Notes: a model not told the origin generated them from the letters alone. A stretch of 64,000 bases of DNA from Chaenocephalus aceratus (GCA_023974075.1 JAMFTG010000647.1:1-64000); one strand, 5' to 3'; shown: positions 1 through 11,660, counted from the stretch's first letter. Made by a program: numbers and translations.

Positions 1-1652
1 ATGAAAACATTGTTGCACACGTTGTCCAAACACGATCAAACGAACCGTCCTACCATTTAAAACACGTCTGCTTTACCTGCATTGTGTAAAAATGATATCT
101 CTGATGGTGGATAGCATTACATTAGCAACAAGTAAAAGATTAGTGTCCATCAGCAACGTTTGTCAAGCAATGAGAGTCCAGGCAGAAGCAGCTGGAGGAA
201 AAACAAGATCATATTTTCTACTTATATAATATGATCCAGTTCAAAATCCTACTTAAAGCCTTCTGTGGCCTTTATTAAACACCTCAAACTGCTCCATAAC
301 TGTGCATTCATGATCCCAATGAACACAAAACTTAATCACAGTAGCAAAGACAAATATTTTTGATTTAATAGGAAAAAGCACTTAGGCATTTCAAAGGTAT
401 GAAATGGACTGACGGTTTGAACTGGAGAAATCAGTGATATTAAAGGGATGATTTTATTTTAAGGACATCCAATTTCCTATTTAGTGTCATCATGAAACAG
501 ATGTGTCCATACAAAACCAACTACACTAATAACTTGTGCACGCCTTTACCCACGTGCAGTGGCGGACTGGTCCTTAGGGGCAGGTGGGCAGAGCCCCACC
601 TAGTGGTCAGCAGAAAGTATTGATAAAATAATGATTACAAAAAAATGCAAAAAATAAATTAAAAAATATATAAAATATATTTTAAGATCATGTTTAATCA
701 TCTGATTTGTCTGTACATTGCTGTTTTAGTCTGTGCTCTTCTAATTAGTGTCTACAGTGTGCCTATTGAGCTGTTTAGAGCCATGTGGGACAAAACCCGA
801 TCCTGCCCCTCCCTCTCCCTGTTTAAGTCAATGGTGACTGTAAAAAACTACACTGCGCATGCTCAGAGTATTTTCCTATTTAATGTGTGTGGCAAAAAAA
901 TAATGACCATAGGGGCATAGTGCTGCCATCCCCACCATACGTCATCTCACATAATTCAGAGCTGATTTGGCTGTAAGTACGTGTGCCGCGAAAGTGTGGT
1001 GTGTGAAGAGGAGACGAGAGAGCTGCAGTGACGCGTCCTAAAACCCGGAAGTAAACTGCGCATGGCTTCCCTCTACCTAAAAGCAATGAGATTTCTCCAT
1101 AGGATTTTAGAAAATAGCTCAAAATAAGATCTGTGGTTAACAAACCTGTTAGATAAATGCACGTTTTGTTCAGCCGGATAATATCCACATGTCTACCCTA
1201 CTTTTATAATTTTCGAATCATAAATCTATTGATTAGATTAGATTTATGATAGACTTTTGAAACTACAAGAATATACGGAGGACTTTTACAAAAAAGTAAT
1301 AGCGATTTTTGTCCAGAAGGATAGGCAAATGGACTTCATCTTCATGTCAAGGTAAGACTGCAATTTTATTGAAATGGGATCTTCCTAAGAGAGAACAATT
1401 CAATATTTAATGATACAATACATTTTTTTGGGTATCCTTTTGTTGAACTGTCTGTTTAAAAATTAATTGAAGCATCAGACAAAAAAATCTTTTGAAAATA
1501 ATATTATATTTTGATTTAGGTCAAAATATAATATTTGTAAACCTGAAGAGTCAGTGGCAGTGCCTCACCAGCCATGAACCTCACTGCAGAAGCTCATATA
1601 TAGACATCTAAGTTTTGTGTGCCCACCACTTTTGTACATATAGAAACGCCGC

Positions 1653-1690
1653 TGCATAGTTGGTACTAACATCTTAGTACCAACTATGCA
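1653..1690. repeat. Perfect 16-bp inverted repeat, 6-nt loop
   Basis: Arms 1653-1668 and 1675-1690 are exact reverse complements around a 6-nt loop. The core is GTTGGTACTA / TAGTACCAAC. It could be a tiny MITE or a template-switch scar. No target duplication is evident. Confidence 0.8.
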
Positions 1691-2513
1691 TTTTATCTGC
1701 CTAACCAAGGCAGTCCAGACCCAGGCTAGACACATGATTTATGGGTTACAACCAAGCGGCAAATTCTGGGGAACAGCCGGGAAGCCAATACGGAAGTGCC
1801 ACACACTGCAGTTCATACATGGGCCGCTAGGGACTGGCTGCAGAAAGGAGCAATTTCCATAGACCCCCATGTTAAATGCCCAACTTACAGCAGAAAAAAA
1901 CATGTTTCTACCCATGGATGTAATAAATATTATATCGATATAGTTAGATTCCACCTTCATGATTATGAATCTGTGAGTGAATTGTTTTCTAACACGACCC
2001 TTTTATTTATATTAGGTCTTAACGTTTTTGCATAAATTAGGGCGTGGTCACGTTGCTGGACACGTACATGCCTCACTGTCAGCTACAGCAACTTGTCCAC
2101 TCTGCTAGGCTAAAACCATAGAGGCTACAACGTTAGTTAGTCATAGTACTGTACTTGACCCTTTAGCTTTAAGCCGTGTTCGTGGTGATTGTGCCTTTTA
2201 GGGAATATTGTTACAAATACCAGACAATTAAAATGTCGTGCTGTGTGCTTGAATGTACTAACAGAACTTCCAAGAAGTCTAAAATGATAATATTATACAT
2301 GTCAACCCCGTTCGCAGGTGTTTGTGTGCTTGGTAGCTTAGCTTGTTACTTATTAGCCAGCTAAGGACGTAACCCTTTATGCATACATATACATTTTAGT
2401 TTATGATTCAGCCTTGGGTAAGACTTTTATAGTCTATGGCTATGACGCCCATAATGCTAAAACGGGAGCAAATGTTAATAGGGGACCCAATATCCCAGTG
2501 GTGGCCGCCGGAG

Positions 2514-2577
2514 CTAACGGAGCCGCAGGGGCTAGCTCCAGCCGGCGTCCCGGAGCTAGCCCACTGCGGCTCCGTTA
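2514..2577. repeat. GC-rich hairpin, about 26-bp arms
   Basis: CTAACGGAGCCGCA at 2514 is answered by TGCGGCTCCGTTAG ending at 2577. The arms extend inward through GCTAGCTCC / GGAGCTAGC with one single-base gap and a loop of about 12 nt. It lies just upstream of the copy-1 LTR retrotransposon but outside it. Confidence 0.75.
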
Positions 2578-2662
2578 GGTCCGGGCGGTGGAGTCCGTCT
2601 TTTCTCACGTGTGAATGACAAGCATTGAGAATAACAAATATAGCTAATTCTCTTGCAGATTG

Positions 2663-3007
2663 TGTTAAGATCTGTCTGCGTTGTGTTTTGTCTTGTTTAG
2701 ATCTGTCTGTGGTTCCCTGTCGTTAGTTTTCCCTGGTGTGTCTGATTACACCGATTGTGTTCACTGTGGCCCCTGTGTTTTCCTCCTCCCCCTCCTCACC
2801 TGTGTCTTGTTTGTTGTGATTAGTCTTGTGTGTATTTAAGTTCTGTTTTTTCTGTCTGTCTTTGTTGGTTCGTCTAGTGTATTGACGTGGTCTGCGGTGA
2901 GTGTTCGTGTTCTGTCTGGTTGTTAATAGTTAGCCTTGTAATAAAGGAGCTATTTTTTGTCACATTAATCTGCATTTGGGTCCTGCTTCCTGCCACACAC
3001 AGTAACA
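2663..3007 (+). repeat. 5' LTR of copy 1
   Basis: The 345-bp LTR starts TG and ends CA. It contains a TATA-like TATTTAAG at 2833-2840, a predicted RNA start about 30 bp downstream at the self-priming motif (2864-2873), and an AATAAA polyadenylation signal near 2940. The last 60 bp recur at 17605-17666 as the remains of the 3' LTR. Confidence 0.85.
2833..2873 (+). promoter_or_regulatory. TATA box and self-priming motif of copy 1
   Basis: TATTTAAG (2833-2840) stands about 31 bp before GTTGGTTCGT (2864-2873). That decamer pairs with ACGAACCGAC at 3010-3019, two bases after the LTR: nine Watson-Crick pairs and one G-U pair. The spacing suits the 5' end of the transcript acting as its own primer, as established for Tf1 and fish sushi elements. 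Confidence 0.6.
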
Positions 3008-3009
3008 TT

Positions 3010-3019
3010 ACGAACCGAC
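3010..3019 (+). promoter_or_regulatory. Putative primer-binding site of copy 1
   Basis: ACGAACCGAC lies 2 nt inside the 5' LTR, where a primer-binding site belongs. It lacks the TGG start typical of tRNA-primed elements. It is complementary to the predicted 5' end of the element's own RNA (2864-2873). Confidence 0.55.
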
Positions 3020-3026
3020 CAACGAT

Positions 3027-3580
3027 ATGGGCCCAGCAGATCCGTTTGAGCAGGAACTAGTGGATTATACTGTTTTCTTGTCTGACTACGCTCATCGATG
3101 GATAGGAGCGGTCAGGGTTTCAGCAGCAAGATGCTGCTCTGGCAGATACAGTCCACCTTACGCTGAGGAATCAAGATTTGTTAAATCTTACCGGCTTGGC
3201 TTTTGGATTACCTCACGGTTTGTTTTCCAGATCCTGATAGACCAGGTCTCCAGATTCCCTTTTTGATACCACACGCATCGGTGTGGTCGTCTCTGGCGTC
3301 AGCCCCTGCTTCTCACCCAGTGTTTGCTACAGTCCAGGAGCCATTCGCTGCTACTCGTCTGGCTTTTGGAGGTCCACAGAGCCTCCAAATGGCTCCTAAG
3401 AGGAGTCGCAAGGCCAGGTTAGCAGCACAAGCCCAAAAGGCCATGGTTCCAGAACCAGTTCAGCCCCCAGCAGCCATGGTTACAACCCCAGTACAGGCCC
3501 CAGCAGCCATGGTTCCAGACTCAGTTCTGGCCCCAGCAGCCATGGTCCAGACTCAGCTCTGGCCCCAGCTGCCATAGTCC
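3027..3580 (+). pseudogene. Gag-like Pro-rich protein of copy 1, frameshifted N-terminal part
   Basis: Reading starts at an ATG (3027) 20 bp after the LTR. The first frame runs to 3266. Homology to copy 2 then continues in another frame (3203-3577), so at least one frameshift separates the acidic N-terminal region from the basic KRSRKARLAA segment. After the basic segment come PAAMVP-type Pro/Ala/Met/Val repeats, also seen in copy 2. The function is unknown. By position it would be the structural (Gag) protein of the element, but no zinc knuckle or capsid motif is visible. Confidence 0.6.
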
Positions 3581-3829
3581 CTTCTCTGGTCACTTCTCGA
3601 GTCCCCTCTCCAGTCCCCTATCCAGTTCCCTCTCCAGTTCCCTCCTTTAGTCCCTCCTTTAGTCCCTGCTCTAGTCCCTCCTCTAGTCCCCTCTCTAGTC
3701 CCTCCTCGAGTCCCCCTCTCTAGTTCCCCTCTCAAGTCCCCTCTCTAGTTCCCCTCTCAAGTCCCCTCTCGAGTTCCCTTCTCTAGTTCTTCCTCTAGTT
3801 CCTCCTCTAGTCTCTCCTATAGTCCCCTC
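3581..3829 (+). repeat. CT-rich minisatellite of copy 1
   Basis: Degenerate units of about 10-15 bp such as CTCTAGTCCCCT are repeated up to the point where the retrovirus inserted. The same array, reverse complemented and longer, occurs in copy 2 (10979-11660), and its remains continue here at 17157-17200. Confidence 0.8.
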
Positions 3830-4235
3830 TGTGAAGAAAACTTCTGTTCAGCAATGTGATGAAAGAATGGAAACTGGAATCTGCTTAATCAACCACTGAA
3901 GTTTATGGAGTCATACGGCCGGAGCGTTTACAAGGTATTTCACACAACTTTCATCATGGAAAGACCAAGCCAACTCTGAGGAGACAAAGAAACACAGCGC
4001 AGATCTATACATGAATAAAGGAGTGGCCTATATTCCCGCGCTTCCATCTAATCGATACCAGACATGTTGAAGACAAAGAACCGGTCTGTTAAAGCCATCG
4101 TGCATGGTCCACACTTCCCCCCAAGGAAAGGCAGGGCCTCTTGACCTTTGCCCTGTTCAAATTACAAACAGGACACATAGGAGAAACATTAAAAGTCTCC
4201 TAATGCACAGATCACATTAAAATATTTCCTTCACA
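3830..4235 (-). repeat. 3' LTR of the endogenous retrovirus
   Basis: Read on plus it begins TGTGAAGAAAAC and ends CCTTCACA, with TG/CA ends on both strands. The element's polypurine tract (minus AAAAGAAAGGATC) abuts it at 4236-4248. It matches 16745-17151 nearly base for base. Confidence 0.93.
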
Positions 4236-4999
4236 GATCCTTTCTTTTATCAATTTATTGATAACCAATTAACATTAGTCTAAGAATATTTCAGTCACTA
4301 CTTAAATCAAATAAAACGTCCTCAGAGTTGTGTGGGTTCCCATTACATTAATTACATCAAAAGCAGAATAAGATTGAAACATTCAATCACAATGGTTGAT
4401 ACAGACAACCACAATAGAAAAATCATCTCTCTTCAGTGTTTGACTTCTTTTGTCAAAAAGCACAATAACACACATGCAATACAAAAATATAATAGTAAAA
4501 ATATGTTTCAAAAACAAGATCTTTTATCATTTATCACTCAGTTAATCTCATTCATCAAACACAAATTCAAAATCAGCTTACATCTCAAAGATTTACTTCA
4601 TGCAATTACTTATTAAAACACAATTAGAATTTAGAATTATAAGAAATCCAATTGAGGTATACAATCAGAATCATAAGAGATCCAGTTAAGATTCCCAGTT
4701 AAGGTATAAATTCACAGTGATGAATCTGTAATCTGTAAAGTTACAGTGTCCTCAATCTTTAACATTACGTTACTTCAGTACGCTTATTCAAGAGTAAGGC
4801 ACTTTACTACATACATTTTATTCAAATACATTTATTCAAATCTGAAAAGGAAAAATCAGACATTTTATTGTAACAACCTGAGGAAGGAAAATCAAAAACA
4901 TCTGTTCTTTATTCAAGGAAAAATCAAAACATCTGTCTTTATTCAAGGAAAAATCAAAACATCTATTCTTTATTCTGAGTGTCAACTTTAATCAATTTA
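4236..4999 (-). other. Retroviral sequence between env and 3' LTR
   Basis: It is AT-rich and has no supported gene. Near 4850-4980 a unit of about 29 bp containing GGAAAAATCAAAACATCTGT is repeated about three times. The polypurine tract lies at its LTR end. Confidence 0.6.
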
Positions 5000-5660
5000 T
5001 CAATCGCTGAATGCGGGTACCCATGGTGCAGAAACTGCGATGGAGACCCATGGGTCTGGAAGCTCAGCGTCGTACATCAACATTGTGTCATCTACAGTTG
5101 AATACCCCACTAGCCTCTGTGGGGCCTGGAGGGCGGTCTTGGCAACCCTGCGTATGGCTAATTTAACTACAGTGATCAAACAAATCACTAGGATTAGCCA
5201 CAACCAAGATAAACAATGAAACAGTAACAACACATTTAACCAGGATCCAAGGGTTCCACTTAAATCCCCAAATGTAAACCCATGAGTTCATGCAATTCTT
5301 TTATTCCCGTTAGCAGTATAATGAACCATATCCATAACTTCCGGTGTCGCATCAGAGACAAAGGAACAGCACTCCGCACCAATCATTTTACATGCGCCCC
5401 CCTGGACAGCTAAGAGGAGGTCCAGCGCCATGCGATTCTGTAGTGCTACTGTCCTAACTTCCTGCAATTCTTTGTGTTCAGCTAACATCGCTGTGTTAGA
5501 TACATTTAGATGATTTTCCACTACTTTGGATAACGCCATGATTTCCTGCTGACTAACATAAATGCCGTACCAAGGCAAAAATAAGCTCGCTATCTGTTGT
5601 CCTTTTGTAATGGACCTGCTGTTCCTGTGTAGAGAGGAAAGTATCGCTGCAATCTCATTT
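5000..5660 (-). pseudogene. env: Retroviral env, transmembrane subunit (broken)
   Basis: The frame 5578-5288 carries a heptad-like helix, then LQNR (from about 5443) at the start of the segment that matches the immunosuppressive-domain position. CX6CC follows (Cys at about 5392, 5371 and 5368), the disulfide motif of gamma-type TM subunits. That frame stops at 5288. The hydrophobic membrane anchor and cytoplasmic tail continue in a shifted frame, 5233-5000 (LSWLWLILVICLITVV core). TM is therefore split from its anchor by at least one frameshift. Confidence 0.85.
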
Positions 5661-5805
5661 GCCTATACTTTACGGATTAAAGGAATTAGGTAGGCTAGAT
5701 AACAGGTGCCATAAAAAATGTCAAAGGGCACGCAGCCATACGCTCGGTCCCCACAAACTAAGTAAACTCTCTGTGGGAGGGGAATTCTGGCTAATTTTAC
5801 CCTCA

Positions 5806-7266
5806 CTATGGTATACAGTCGCTGTGTCCCACATCTGGAGAGGTGTGAGATCCTGCTTCATTCTTGAAACAGATGGACACATTCTTCCATTCATGTACTA
5901 CAATTGGGGGAACATATATTGAGCAGTCACGTGTAGGGGGATTGCCTAGGGGTATTGGTTGCGTACAGTCATGTATTTTAACTTCAACGGAGTCCACTGT
6001 TCTGGAGCCAAACCAGGGCACCACTGTCACTAAAGCTTCAACTAACAAAGATGCCATGTGTGGTTGTTTTGTGCATGTTGGACTTGTGGAATTAACCGAA
6101 CAATTAGTTTGTACCAGAGCTAACTGGAATCTGTATTCAAAAGCTAGGTTAATGTATTTCTTCACATATATTAGTTTTAAAAACATCAATCGTTTGAAAC
6201 CGTCAGGCAGGTAATTTTTATTTACTGTATCAACAATGAGAGAGACTAGACCCTCGTACTGTAACGGTTTATCAGAGTCTGTTGGATAGGAAGGAGTGTA
6301 GCAGTCCTCAGCCTCATCGCTAATTCTGGAATCTATGTCATTCCAGCTCACTAACTCATAGTCAGCTTTCGTGAAAGGAATTGGGCTAAACATAGGAGAA
6401 TGCATAGATTCTGGCATATTTTGGCACAGCCAACAGTTGCTAATATTGCGTTCATGCGCGTAGTCTAACATTAAACTTACTGCAGAATTAGTTTTAGTTT
6501 GTTTAAAAGGAGTGATTAAGGCCTTTTTTGAAAAATCTACATCACCTCCTGAGTGTTTAAGTGGAGTGGATAGAACATTTGTTTTTCTCTCTGGTCCAGA
6601 AATGTTGCATGCAGTAGCACCTGGATTGGGAACCTGGTAATCTGGTTTCCTCATTCTACATGTTGCTTTATCCCTTATCAGTGTCTTAAACTGTTCTACA
6701 GTGCTATACCACAGTTCTGGGGGCATTTCTTCAATGGTGTTGAGTGCTATTCTTACCCCCTCTGATGCGACCCCATCCCCACGGTACTGGTCCATTGGAT
6801 ATATCTCCCATGTTGAGTAAACTAAGGACACAGGAAATACAATAATACAGTCAGATGAATCACATATTGAAGCTGGACAGTTAAAAGAAACAGTCTCTGA
6901 TTTATGATCAGGGAGGGAGACAATCCTCCTGATTCTTCCTCCTTTTCTCTCTCTTTGTGTCTCTTGCACCATACTGAATGTCTGTGTGGTGATTGGATAC
7001 AACCTGTCCTTGTCGCTAGGCACTGATTTGCCCGTTGGTGTCGTTTTGCCCTCAGGGTCTGGGCCCTGAGTGGTCAAGTCGTCTGCGCTCTTAGATCAGA
7101 GCAGCTTATTTTCTCCCTCAGAGGGGCGAGATCCCTCGCCCCCTGTCGTTGGGATTTCCACAGCTTCATCTAGCAGAGCGTCCTTGGCCAGGTACAGAAG
7201 ACCCAGAATGACGATGATGATGACTGCCTTCACACGCCAACATCCGGTAGAGGAGAGAGACGACAT
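5806..7266 (-). pseudogene. env: Retroviral env, leader and surface subunit (broken)
   Basis: An ATG at 7266 begins a leader with a hydrophobic stretch (VIIIVILGLLYLA). The same frame meets a TGA at codon 57 (7098-7096), then stays open to 5806. The open part holds about 20 cysteines, several N-glycosylation sites and CWLC (about 6435-6424), the isomerase-type motif that links SU to TM in gamma-type envelopes. After the stop near 5806 the SU C-terminus and cleavage region continue in another frame to about 5640. At least one nonsense change and one frameshift make it non-functional. Confidence 0.88.
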
Positions 7267-9225
7267 CTGGTAGCGTGGCTAACGCTTCCACGCGAAATAG
7301 GATCATCAGAATTTGTGTGAGCAGCACACTTAACTACTGCTAGCTGTGTAGGGAGCATGATAGCGTCTAATAGCTCAGCTACTAACGCATGATGTTGAAT
7401 AGGCTTACCGGCCGATGTTAAGAAACCGCGCATTTTCCACAAGACACCAAAATCATGGCACACACCAAATGCATACCTGGAGTCTGTGAAAATGGTTGCA
7501 ACTCTATCTTTAGCCAAAATACACGCCCTCAGCAGAGCATACAACTCTGCGGCCTGAAGCCGACGTGCCATCTGGCAAGGCCCGGCTTTCTAAAACCTCC
7601 CAGTCGTTCACAACAGCATAGCCTGCTAAGTTGTACTGTGTCAGACGGCCTGCTCGCAGACCCGTCTGTGTATAGAATCATATCTGAATTAGGGATAGGA
7701 GTTTGCAACATATCAGTTCTGGGGGAAGAAGACATGTCAATCGTTGTGACACAGTTATGTGTTATTTCAAAATCTGGAATTGGCACCAGCGTAGCTGGGT
7801 TCAGAGGGGGGGGAGCGTTTAAGTGTGATGTGTGGGCTTGAAAGAATTATTGCTTCATAACCAGATCGCCTTGCTGATGTCATATGCTGAGTAGCAGAGG
7901 TGTTCAGAATATGCAAAACTGCATGTGGGACATGTACTACACAGTCACTGGCCAGTACAATAGGAGAGGATTGTTTGATAACAATTGCAACTGCGGCCAC
8001 TGCCCGCAGACATGAAGCCATACCGAGTACCACAGGGGAGAGTCGAGATGAGTAGTATGCAACAGGCCGGAAATTAGAGCCATGCTTTCTGTACCAAGAT
8101 GCCCGCTGCAAAGCCCCCCTTTTCATGGACGTGCAGGTGAAACGGCTGATGGTAATCGCTGATGTCAGGGCTCGCTTTAAGTCCTGAAAAGCTGTGTGCA
8201 TGTCCTCGACCATTGAACAATGTTAGGAGCAGCCTGCAGAGTGGCAGCACGCAGGACAGAGTCCATAGCAGCGTACTCGTATATCCAGTGTCTGCAATAG
8301 TTAGCCATGCCCACAAAAGACAGCATGTCTTTCTTTGTGCGGGGTGGTGCACTTTTGTTCAAAAGGCAAATCCTTGCTGGCGAGAGGAGTCGGTGTCCAT
8401 CCCTCAGAATGTGACCCAGATACGTGACCTCAGTCTGGCAGTACTGCAACTTAGCCAGGGATGCTCTGTGTCCGCATTCAGAAAGTCTTTTCATGAGCAG
8501 AATGGAGTCGATGCGACATGCGTCCATGTTGGGAGAAGCTAACAACAGGTTATCTGCGTACTAAAGCAAGGTACTACCTCCTGTAAGGACCAAAGTGTCC
8601 AGATCTCTCTTAACCGCTGCTGCGTACACAGTAGGCGATTCAACATACCCCTGTGGGAGGCGCGTGTATGTGATTTGTTTACCTTAAGTAAATGCAAACA
8701 GATACTGGCTGTCTGGATGCAGAGGAACAGAGAAAAATGATGAACACAAATCAATCACTGTGTAATATTTTTGAATCTGGCAGCAATGATGCAAGAATCG
8801 AATTCGTGTCGGGCACTATAGGAGCTGTCGGAATGACAATAGCGTTAATAGCTTACAAATCTTGGACAAAACGCCACTCTCAGGGCGATTGTGTTTAGGT
8901 ATGGGCAGAATCGGAGTATTACACGGGCTGGTCGTGTAGATTAATACGCCCTGATCGAGCAGAGATGGATGACTCTTTCAATTCCCAAAATGGCTCTATG
9001 GGGTAAATTGTACTGTCTGATAGCTGGCAATCTGGCATTGGCTTTAAGTGTGACTCTGTGTGGAGGGGCTGAACAAACAAACCCCACATGATTCTTTGTT
9101 GTTAGCCCATAATGTGGCCGGAACCTCAGAAAAATCTGATGGGGGTCCATATGTGTGAGTGCAGGTGGCTGTAAATGAAGAAATGTGCTTTGAGGGAGAG
9201 AAAGTTGCTCAGAGAGATACAGCAT
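7240..9225 (-). pseudogene. pol: Retroviral pol: reverse transcriptase and RNase H, no integrase
   Basis: The RT N-terminus is in 9225-8941 (LPAIRQYNLP). The palm active site reads Y-A-D-N near 8565, directly after an in-frame TAG. The thumb (TYLGHIL, FVGMANYCRHW) is in 8545-8177, and the connection region in 8213-7767. RNase H begins LYTDGSA near 7670 and continues in a second frame (7571-7240) with AELYALLRA, FTDSRYA and a final His-containing segment. Frame changes and stops are frequent. The env ATG follows the last RNase H residues almost directly, so the whole integrase region is missing. Confidence 0.85.
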
Positions 9226-9697
9226 GTAATGTTCTTCTCCGAGGTTAATTCGATGATGTGTGGTGTGTGTGAGGGAGAGGAAGCTTTGCAGCTTCTAGCA
9301 GAGCCCCCACTTCTTCAGGTTCACTTCCAAAAGTGACCGCTAGTGTGAGGTGAGGGATCGTGTCTGCAGCATAAAGAGCCTGCTGTGTGGTTGTGAGCCT
9401 CAGGGGCAATGCGCACCCCTGGGGTCCCTAAAAATAGAAACTGCTCACATCCAACTGATCTGAGCTGTTGCAAAAAATCTCTTACGGATAGCGCATAGTC
9501 ATCTGATGGGTTAAAAGCAGCTGTGCAGTGACAATTCAATACAGGCCGCATAAGGGACATTAAAGAAGCACACACAGGGGAAATGCTAGCAATTTTCTGA
9601 ATTCCTGTTGTTGAGAAAACAGAAATCATGTTGAAATCTGGAAATGACCAACAATAAAGGTTGTTCTTGAGATGATTGAATTGGAGAGCTTGATAGA
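9226..9697 (-). pseudogene. Retroviral pol between protease and RT (left of the insertion)
   Basis: This interval joins protease to RT in the ancestral retrovirus and now borders the copy-2 insertion at its target duplication (9698-9702). Frames 9629-9321 and 9697-9586 are open in part, but no conserved motif can be named. Confidence 0.5.
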
Positions 9698-9702
9698 CTT
9701 TG

Positions 9703-10228
9703 TGTTAAGATCTCAGGCACTTGGGATGTTGGACCCAATTGCAGACAGGGAGACAGAGGGTAAAGTATTGTAAGATACTTTATTTTTCCATGACTGGCAA
9801 AAATGAACAAAAAGGTACCACCAAACTAGTCGCGATGACAAAAAAACAGAGAACAAAAAATGAATGCGCTCACGCAGTGAGGAATCAAAAACTTTTCATG
9901 AGTACCAGGAGCATAGACCTTACCATGACAATAGACAAGACGAACTGACACTGAGCACTGGGAGACAGGGGAATTTAAACACAGGGTAACTAGACACAGG
10001 TGGGAACAATCAGGGGCGGGGCCCAACACTGATGAGCACAGGAGACACACAAGGAGTGACAGGTGAAAAACACTCAGGAACTTAGACACACCAGGGAAAC
10101 TAACGACAGACATGAAAACACAGGGAAAAAGAGACCATACAATATACAGGGAGGAAAACATGACAAGGAGAACGGAAAAACACCCACACCTAGACATAGA
10201 AACGTGACATGACATAATAATCCTGACA
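9703..10228 (-). repeat. 3' LTR of copy 2
   Basis: This 526-bp LTR starts TGTTAAGATC and ends CCTGACA on plus. It is near identical to 12668-13194. It contains the self-priming motif (plus ACGAACTGAC, 9940-9949). Confidence 0.92.
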
Positions 10229-10369
10229 GAACCCCCTCCTCAAGGGACGGATACTAGACGTCCCTAAACAAAACAAAAACAAATCCAAAACGTCCAGCAG
10301 GGTGGGTGGAGGGGGTCCGGAGGACGGGCCTTGACTGACAGCCCAGGGCACGGCAGAGGACCAGGAAGG

Positions 10370-10600
10370 GGTCTCGGGTGGACGGCCCGGGGGTAAGGCA
10401 CAGACCATGGATGGGGTCTCGGGCGGACGGCCCGGGGGCAAGGCAGAGTTCAAAAAGGGGAACTCGGGCGGACGGCCCGGGGGCAAGGCAGAGTTCGAGG
10501 AGTGGGTCTCGGGCAGACGGCCCGGGGGCAAGGCAGAGTTCAAAAAGGGGGTCTCGGGCGGACGGCCCCGGGGCAAGGCAGAGTTCGAGGATGGGCGAAG
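10370..10600. repeat. Tandem repeat, about 54 bp unit, in copy 2
   Basis: About four or five units contain TCGGGCGGACGGCCCGGGGG followed by CAAGGCAGAG. They are GC-rich and translate on minus as LPPGRPPE-type repeats. The unit length and spacing are regular, as expected for slippage within a coding minisatellite. Confidence 0.8.
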
Positions 10601-10759
10601 ACCACAGCTCTCAGGGGACCGGGCAGGAGCCGGTGTTGACCGGACAGGAACCGGAGCCGGTGGGACAGGTGTCGGCAAGATCCCCCACGGAAGAGGACAA
10701 GGAGTTGGCAGCACCCCCAGCGAAACAGGTGATGTTGAGGCCTCCAACGAAACAGGACA

Positions 10760-10975
10760 CGGGGCTGGCAGGGCCCCCGGCAGGAGAGTAGTCGGCGGGG
10801 CCTCCAACGGCACAGGACACAGGGTTGGCAGGACCCCCGGCAGGAGAGTAGTCGGCGGGGCCTCCAACGGCACAGGACTTAGGGTTGGCAGGACCCCCGG
10901 CAGGAGAGTAGTCGGCGGGACCTTCAACGGCACAGGACATAGGGTTGGCAGGACCCCCAGCGGAACCTCCAACGA
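10760..10975. repeat. Tandem repeat, 60 bp unit, in copy 2
   Basis: Four units contain GGACCCCCGGCAGGAGAGTA and GTCGGCGGGGCCTCCAACGG. On minus one frame reads VGGPADYSPAGGPANP. The same peptide repeat, on plus, occurs in copy 1 (17209-17500). This ties the two copies together. Confidence 0.85.
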
Positions 10976-10978
10976 CAC

Positions 10979-11660
10979 GTGAGTAGGGACTTGAGTGGGA
11001 ACTCGATAGAGGGCTTGAGAGGGAACTCGAGAGGAAACTTGATCGGAGACTCGAGAGGTGACTTGAGAGGGGGCTCGAGAGGTGACTGGAGAGGGAACTC
11101 AAGAGGAGACTCGAGAGGGAACTTGAGAGGGGCCTCGAGAGGGGACTCGGGTAGGAACTTGAGAGGGGACTCGGGTAAGAACTTGAGAGGGGACTCGGGT
11201 AAGAACTTGAGAGGGGACTCGGGTAAGAACTTGAGAGGAGACTCGAGAGGGAACTCGAGAGGAGACTCGAGAGGGAACTGGAGAGGGGCCTTGAGAGGGG
11301 CCTCGAGAGAGGACCTGTAAGGGGACTTGAGAAGAGACTCGAGATGGGACCTGAGAAGTGTCTTGAGAGGGGACTTGAGAAGTGTTTTGAGAGGGGACTC
11401 GTGAGGGGATTTGAGAGGGGACTCGAGAAGAGACTCGAGAAGAGACCTGAGAGGGAACTCGAGAGGAGACTTGAGAGGAGACTCGAGTAGAGACTCGAAA
11501 GGAGACCCGAGAGGAAACTTGAGAGGGGACTTGGGTAGGAACTTGAGAGGGGACTTGAGGAGTGACTCGAGAGGTAGCTTGAGAGGAGACTCGAGAGGGA
11601 ACTGGAGAGGAGACTTGAGAGGGGACTTGAGAGGGAAGTCGAGAGGGGACTTGACATGGG
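10979..11660. repeat. Purine-strand minisatellite of copy 2
   Basis: Roughly 680 bp of degenerate 12-15-bp units such as GAGAGGGGACTCGAG leave one strand almost wholly purine outside the CTCGAG core. On minus it translates as SQVPSRVSS in one frame and SPLSSPLSS in another, both open for hundreds of codons. Confidence 0.9.

Larger units (their letters stand above)
1..2657. other. No gene seen; old repeat debris
   Basis: No convincing exon is visible on either strand: short open frames lack recognisable motifs or splice context. A hAT-like terminus (CAGTGGCGGACTGG) begins at 557, but no partner end with an 8-bp duplication was found. Two strong hairpins (listed separately) lie in it. The sequence is AT-rich and looks like decayed transposon and intergenic DNA. 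Confidence 0.6.

Noticed and set aside
690..1188. Small ORFs on both strands near the left edge
   Set aside because: They are short, without homology, splice context or conserved motif.
10611..11657. Long minus frame rich in Ser/Leu/Pro as a mucin-like gene
   Set aside because: It is an alternative frame of the purine minisatellite and of copy-2 repeats. The Gag-position frame has a better start and a non-repetitive N-terminus.
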